The position numbers were made by a program, and so were the translations under genes. A stretch of 64,000 nt of DNA from Akkermansia sp. (GTDB lineage: Bacteria > Verrucomicrobiota > Verrucomicrobiia > Verrucomicrobiales > Akkermansiaceae): the NCBI GenBank assembly GCA_017435505.1, contig JAFSEZ010000029.1, positions 1-64,000 on the forward strand. Direction: 5' to 3'. The notes under the pieces were generated by a model. It saw only the letters and a program-made list of their open reading frames with translations, did not search any database and was not told the origin of the DNA. Position 1 is the stretch's first letter. Each line of letters begins with the position of its first letter. Shown here one piece after another: positions 63,181-64,000 of the stretch.

Positions 63181-63758
63181 GCTTTTTCTGCAAAAAATGT
63201 CATTTTATTCCTCTCTCCAAGTGTCATTTCGCACAGAGTTCCCCGGTTTTGCCGGGTCGGGCGCAGTTGGCTGATGTCAAATCCACGCTGTGACGCATCT
63301 TGCAAAAGTGGGAGCAAGTGAGACAAAGGAGCGTGCGCAAGGCGACTGAGAATCCACAGGCAGGATCCTGTTTCATTAGAGACCAAGGCGTTTTGGTAGT
63401 TCTCATCCACACGCAGCACGTGGTAGGGGGTGGAAATAAAGCGAAGAAACGGCACAAATGAAATCTGCAACACCCCTTCTGCAACCGGTCGAGCCTTAGC
63501 TTTCGCTTTGTACACCCTGCCATCGGCATCCGTGCCGTAATTGGTGACATCCACCTGCCCATCCGGCAGCATGGTATACTCTGTCCACACCTCATCCAAG
63601 CCGTATTCAAAGGGTGTTTCTATGCGTGCAAGCTCGTACCAGCAGCCCATGTAACGTTGCCAATCAAGCCCGGGTACAGGAATTGTTTCGGGTTGTTCTT
63701 CCCCCGGCACAGGCATTTTTCTCTCACTCAAATAGTATCGCAGCGCACGCAGAATCAT
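63162..63758 (-). CDS. Lipocalin family protein (Blc-like)
   Basis: A 198-residue protein. The lipocalin start motif L-D-W-Q-R-Y-M-G-C-W-Y-E-L-A-R-I (residues 30-45; G-x-W) is clear, and V-D-V-T-N-Y-G-T-D, Y-H-V-L-R-V-D-E-N-Y and L-W-I-L-S-R follow as beta strands of the barrel. Bacterial lipocalins like Blc bind lipids at the outer membrane, but here there is no lipobox or clear signal peptide, so it may be cytosolic. The start could be ATG 63758 or the later ATG near 63716. It follows the histidine kinase gene by 51 bp. Confidence 0.85.
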   Translation of the reverse strand: MILRALRYYLSERKMPVPGEEQPETIPVPGLDWQRYMGCWYELARIETPFEYGLDEVWTEYTMLPDGQVDVTNYGTDADGRVYKAKAKARPVAEGVLQISFVPFLRFISTPYHVLRVDENYQNALVSNETGSCLWILSRLAHAPLSHLLPLLQDASQRGFDISQLRPTRQNRGTLCEMTLGERNKMTFFAEKACQEVK

Positions 63759-63809
63759 ACAGTATGCGACTTAGGCGCATGCTGATTTTCCCCAAAAACA
63801 GGCGGAAAT

Positions 63810-64000
63810 TCAGGCAGGGAGAAGGCGTACAACGCGGTCCGCTCTCGGCAGGGTAATGGTGATACTGGTGCCCGTACCTTCTTTGGATGCAATCCCCAGC
63901 GTACCACCATGGTCTTTGATAATGCGGCGCACGATGAGTAAGCCCAGGCCATTGCCTTTCTTTTTGGTGGAGCGGAATGCCTCGTACATACTACCCATGA
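63810..64000 (-). CDS. Sensor histidine kinase, C-terminal ATPase part (truncated by window edge)
   Basis: Only the last 63 residues are inside the window; the start lies beyond 64000. The G2-box of a HATPase_c domain is visible: K-K-K-G-N-G-L-G-L-L-I-V-R-R-I-I, then D-H-G-G-T-L-G-I-A-S and G-T-G-T-S-I-T-I-T-L-P. These ATP-lid residues define the C-terminal catalytic domain of a two-component histidine kinase. The sensor domain and stimulus cannot be seen. The response regulator is not identified. Confidence 0.85.
   Translation of the reverse strand, partial: MGSMYEAFRSTKKKGNGLGLLIVRRIIKDHGGTLGIASKEGTGTSITITLPRADRVVRLLPA

Overview
The window is a gene-dense bacterial chromosome segment of about mid-50s percent GC. 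It most resembles a mucin-degrading member of the Verrucomicrobiota, an Akkermansia-like organism. Reasons: several mucin or host-glycan genes (GH29 fucosidase, GH20 hexosaminidase, GH109-like protein, S1 sulfatase, N-acetylhexosamine kinase operon), a giant pseudopilin-like protein of the type seen in Verrucomicrobia, a GGGtGRT/NifU-like pair of anaerobes, and an outer-membrane acyltransferase. The assignment is inference; no rRNA gene is present.

Layout. 1-4.0 kb: the 3' end of a membrane glycosyltransferase, then an overlapping xseB-dxs-TPR-recO run. 4.0-8.4 kb (minus): kinase-like protein, GH29 fucosidase, Nudix hydrolase, ilvE, rnc. 8.5-11.6 kb: glnS-ribBA. 11.8-15.1 kb (minus): hexosamine kinase plus nucleotidyltransferase operon, then ruvA and a hypothetical. 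15.1-16.4 kb: a lone phage capsid-like gene and a small membrane protein, a likely phage remnant. 16.8-22.9 kb: topoisomerase III, SBF-family transporter, small basic protein, panE, TPR protein. 22.9-27.0 kb (minus): an envelope operon with an unusual lipid A acyltransferase/GT9 fusion, ending in a Xer recombinase. 27.2-30.7 kb: MBL hydrolase, GH20 hexosaminidase, Sel1-like protein. 30.7-37.1 kb: ABC-F, cyclophilin, GNAT, GGGtGRT and NifU-like proteins, enolase. 37.4-42.5 kb: beta-eliminating lyase (tryptophanase-like) and an Opp-type peptide importer. 42.7-45.5 kb: GH109-like protein and a thioredoxin-like protein. 45.7-52.2 kb: class II aldolase, then three tandem NSS amino-acid transporters closed by a 38-residue MetS-like small subunit. 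52.3-58.9 kb: MATE pump, sulfatase, MFS transporter, Sel1 lipoprotein, trxB. 59.1-64.0 kb: a 1258-residue pseudopilin-like protein, tRNA-Val, lipocalin and the 3' end of a histidine kinase.

The genes suggest an organism that strips fucose, HexNAc and sulfate from glycans, activates HexNAc to a UDP sugar, imports peptides and amino acids, and ferments them (beta-eliminating lyase, branched-chain aminotransferase, enolase, aldolase).

The strongest non-gene signal is promoter architecture. Nine genes have a sigma70-type TTGnnn-N17-TAnnnn promoter whose -10 box lies only 6-9 nt before the start codon, which predicts leaderless mRNAs. Most genes also lack a recognisable Shine-Dalgarno sequence. 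Other notable items are the acyltransferase-GT9 fusion, the orphan capsid gene, the triple NSS array with its tiny subunit, and the uncharacterised GGGtGRT/NifU-like pair.
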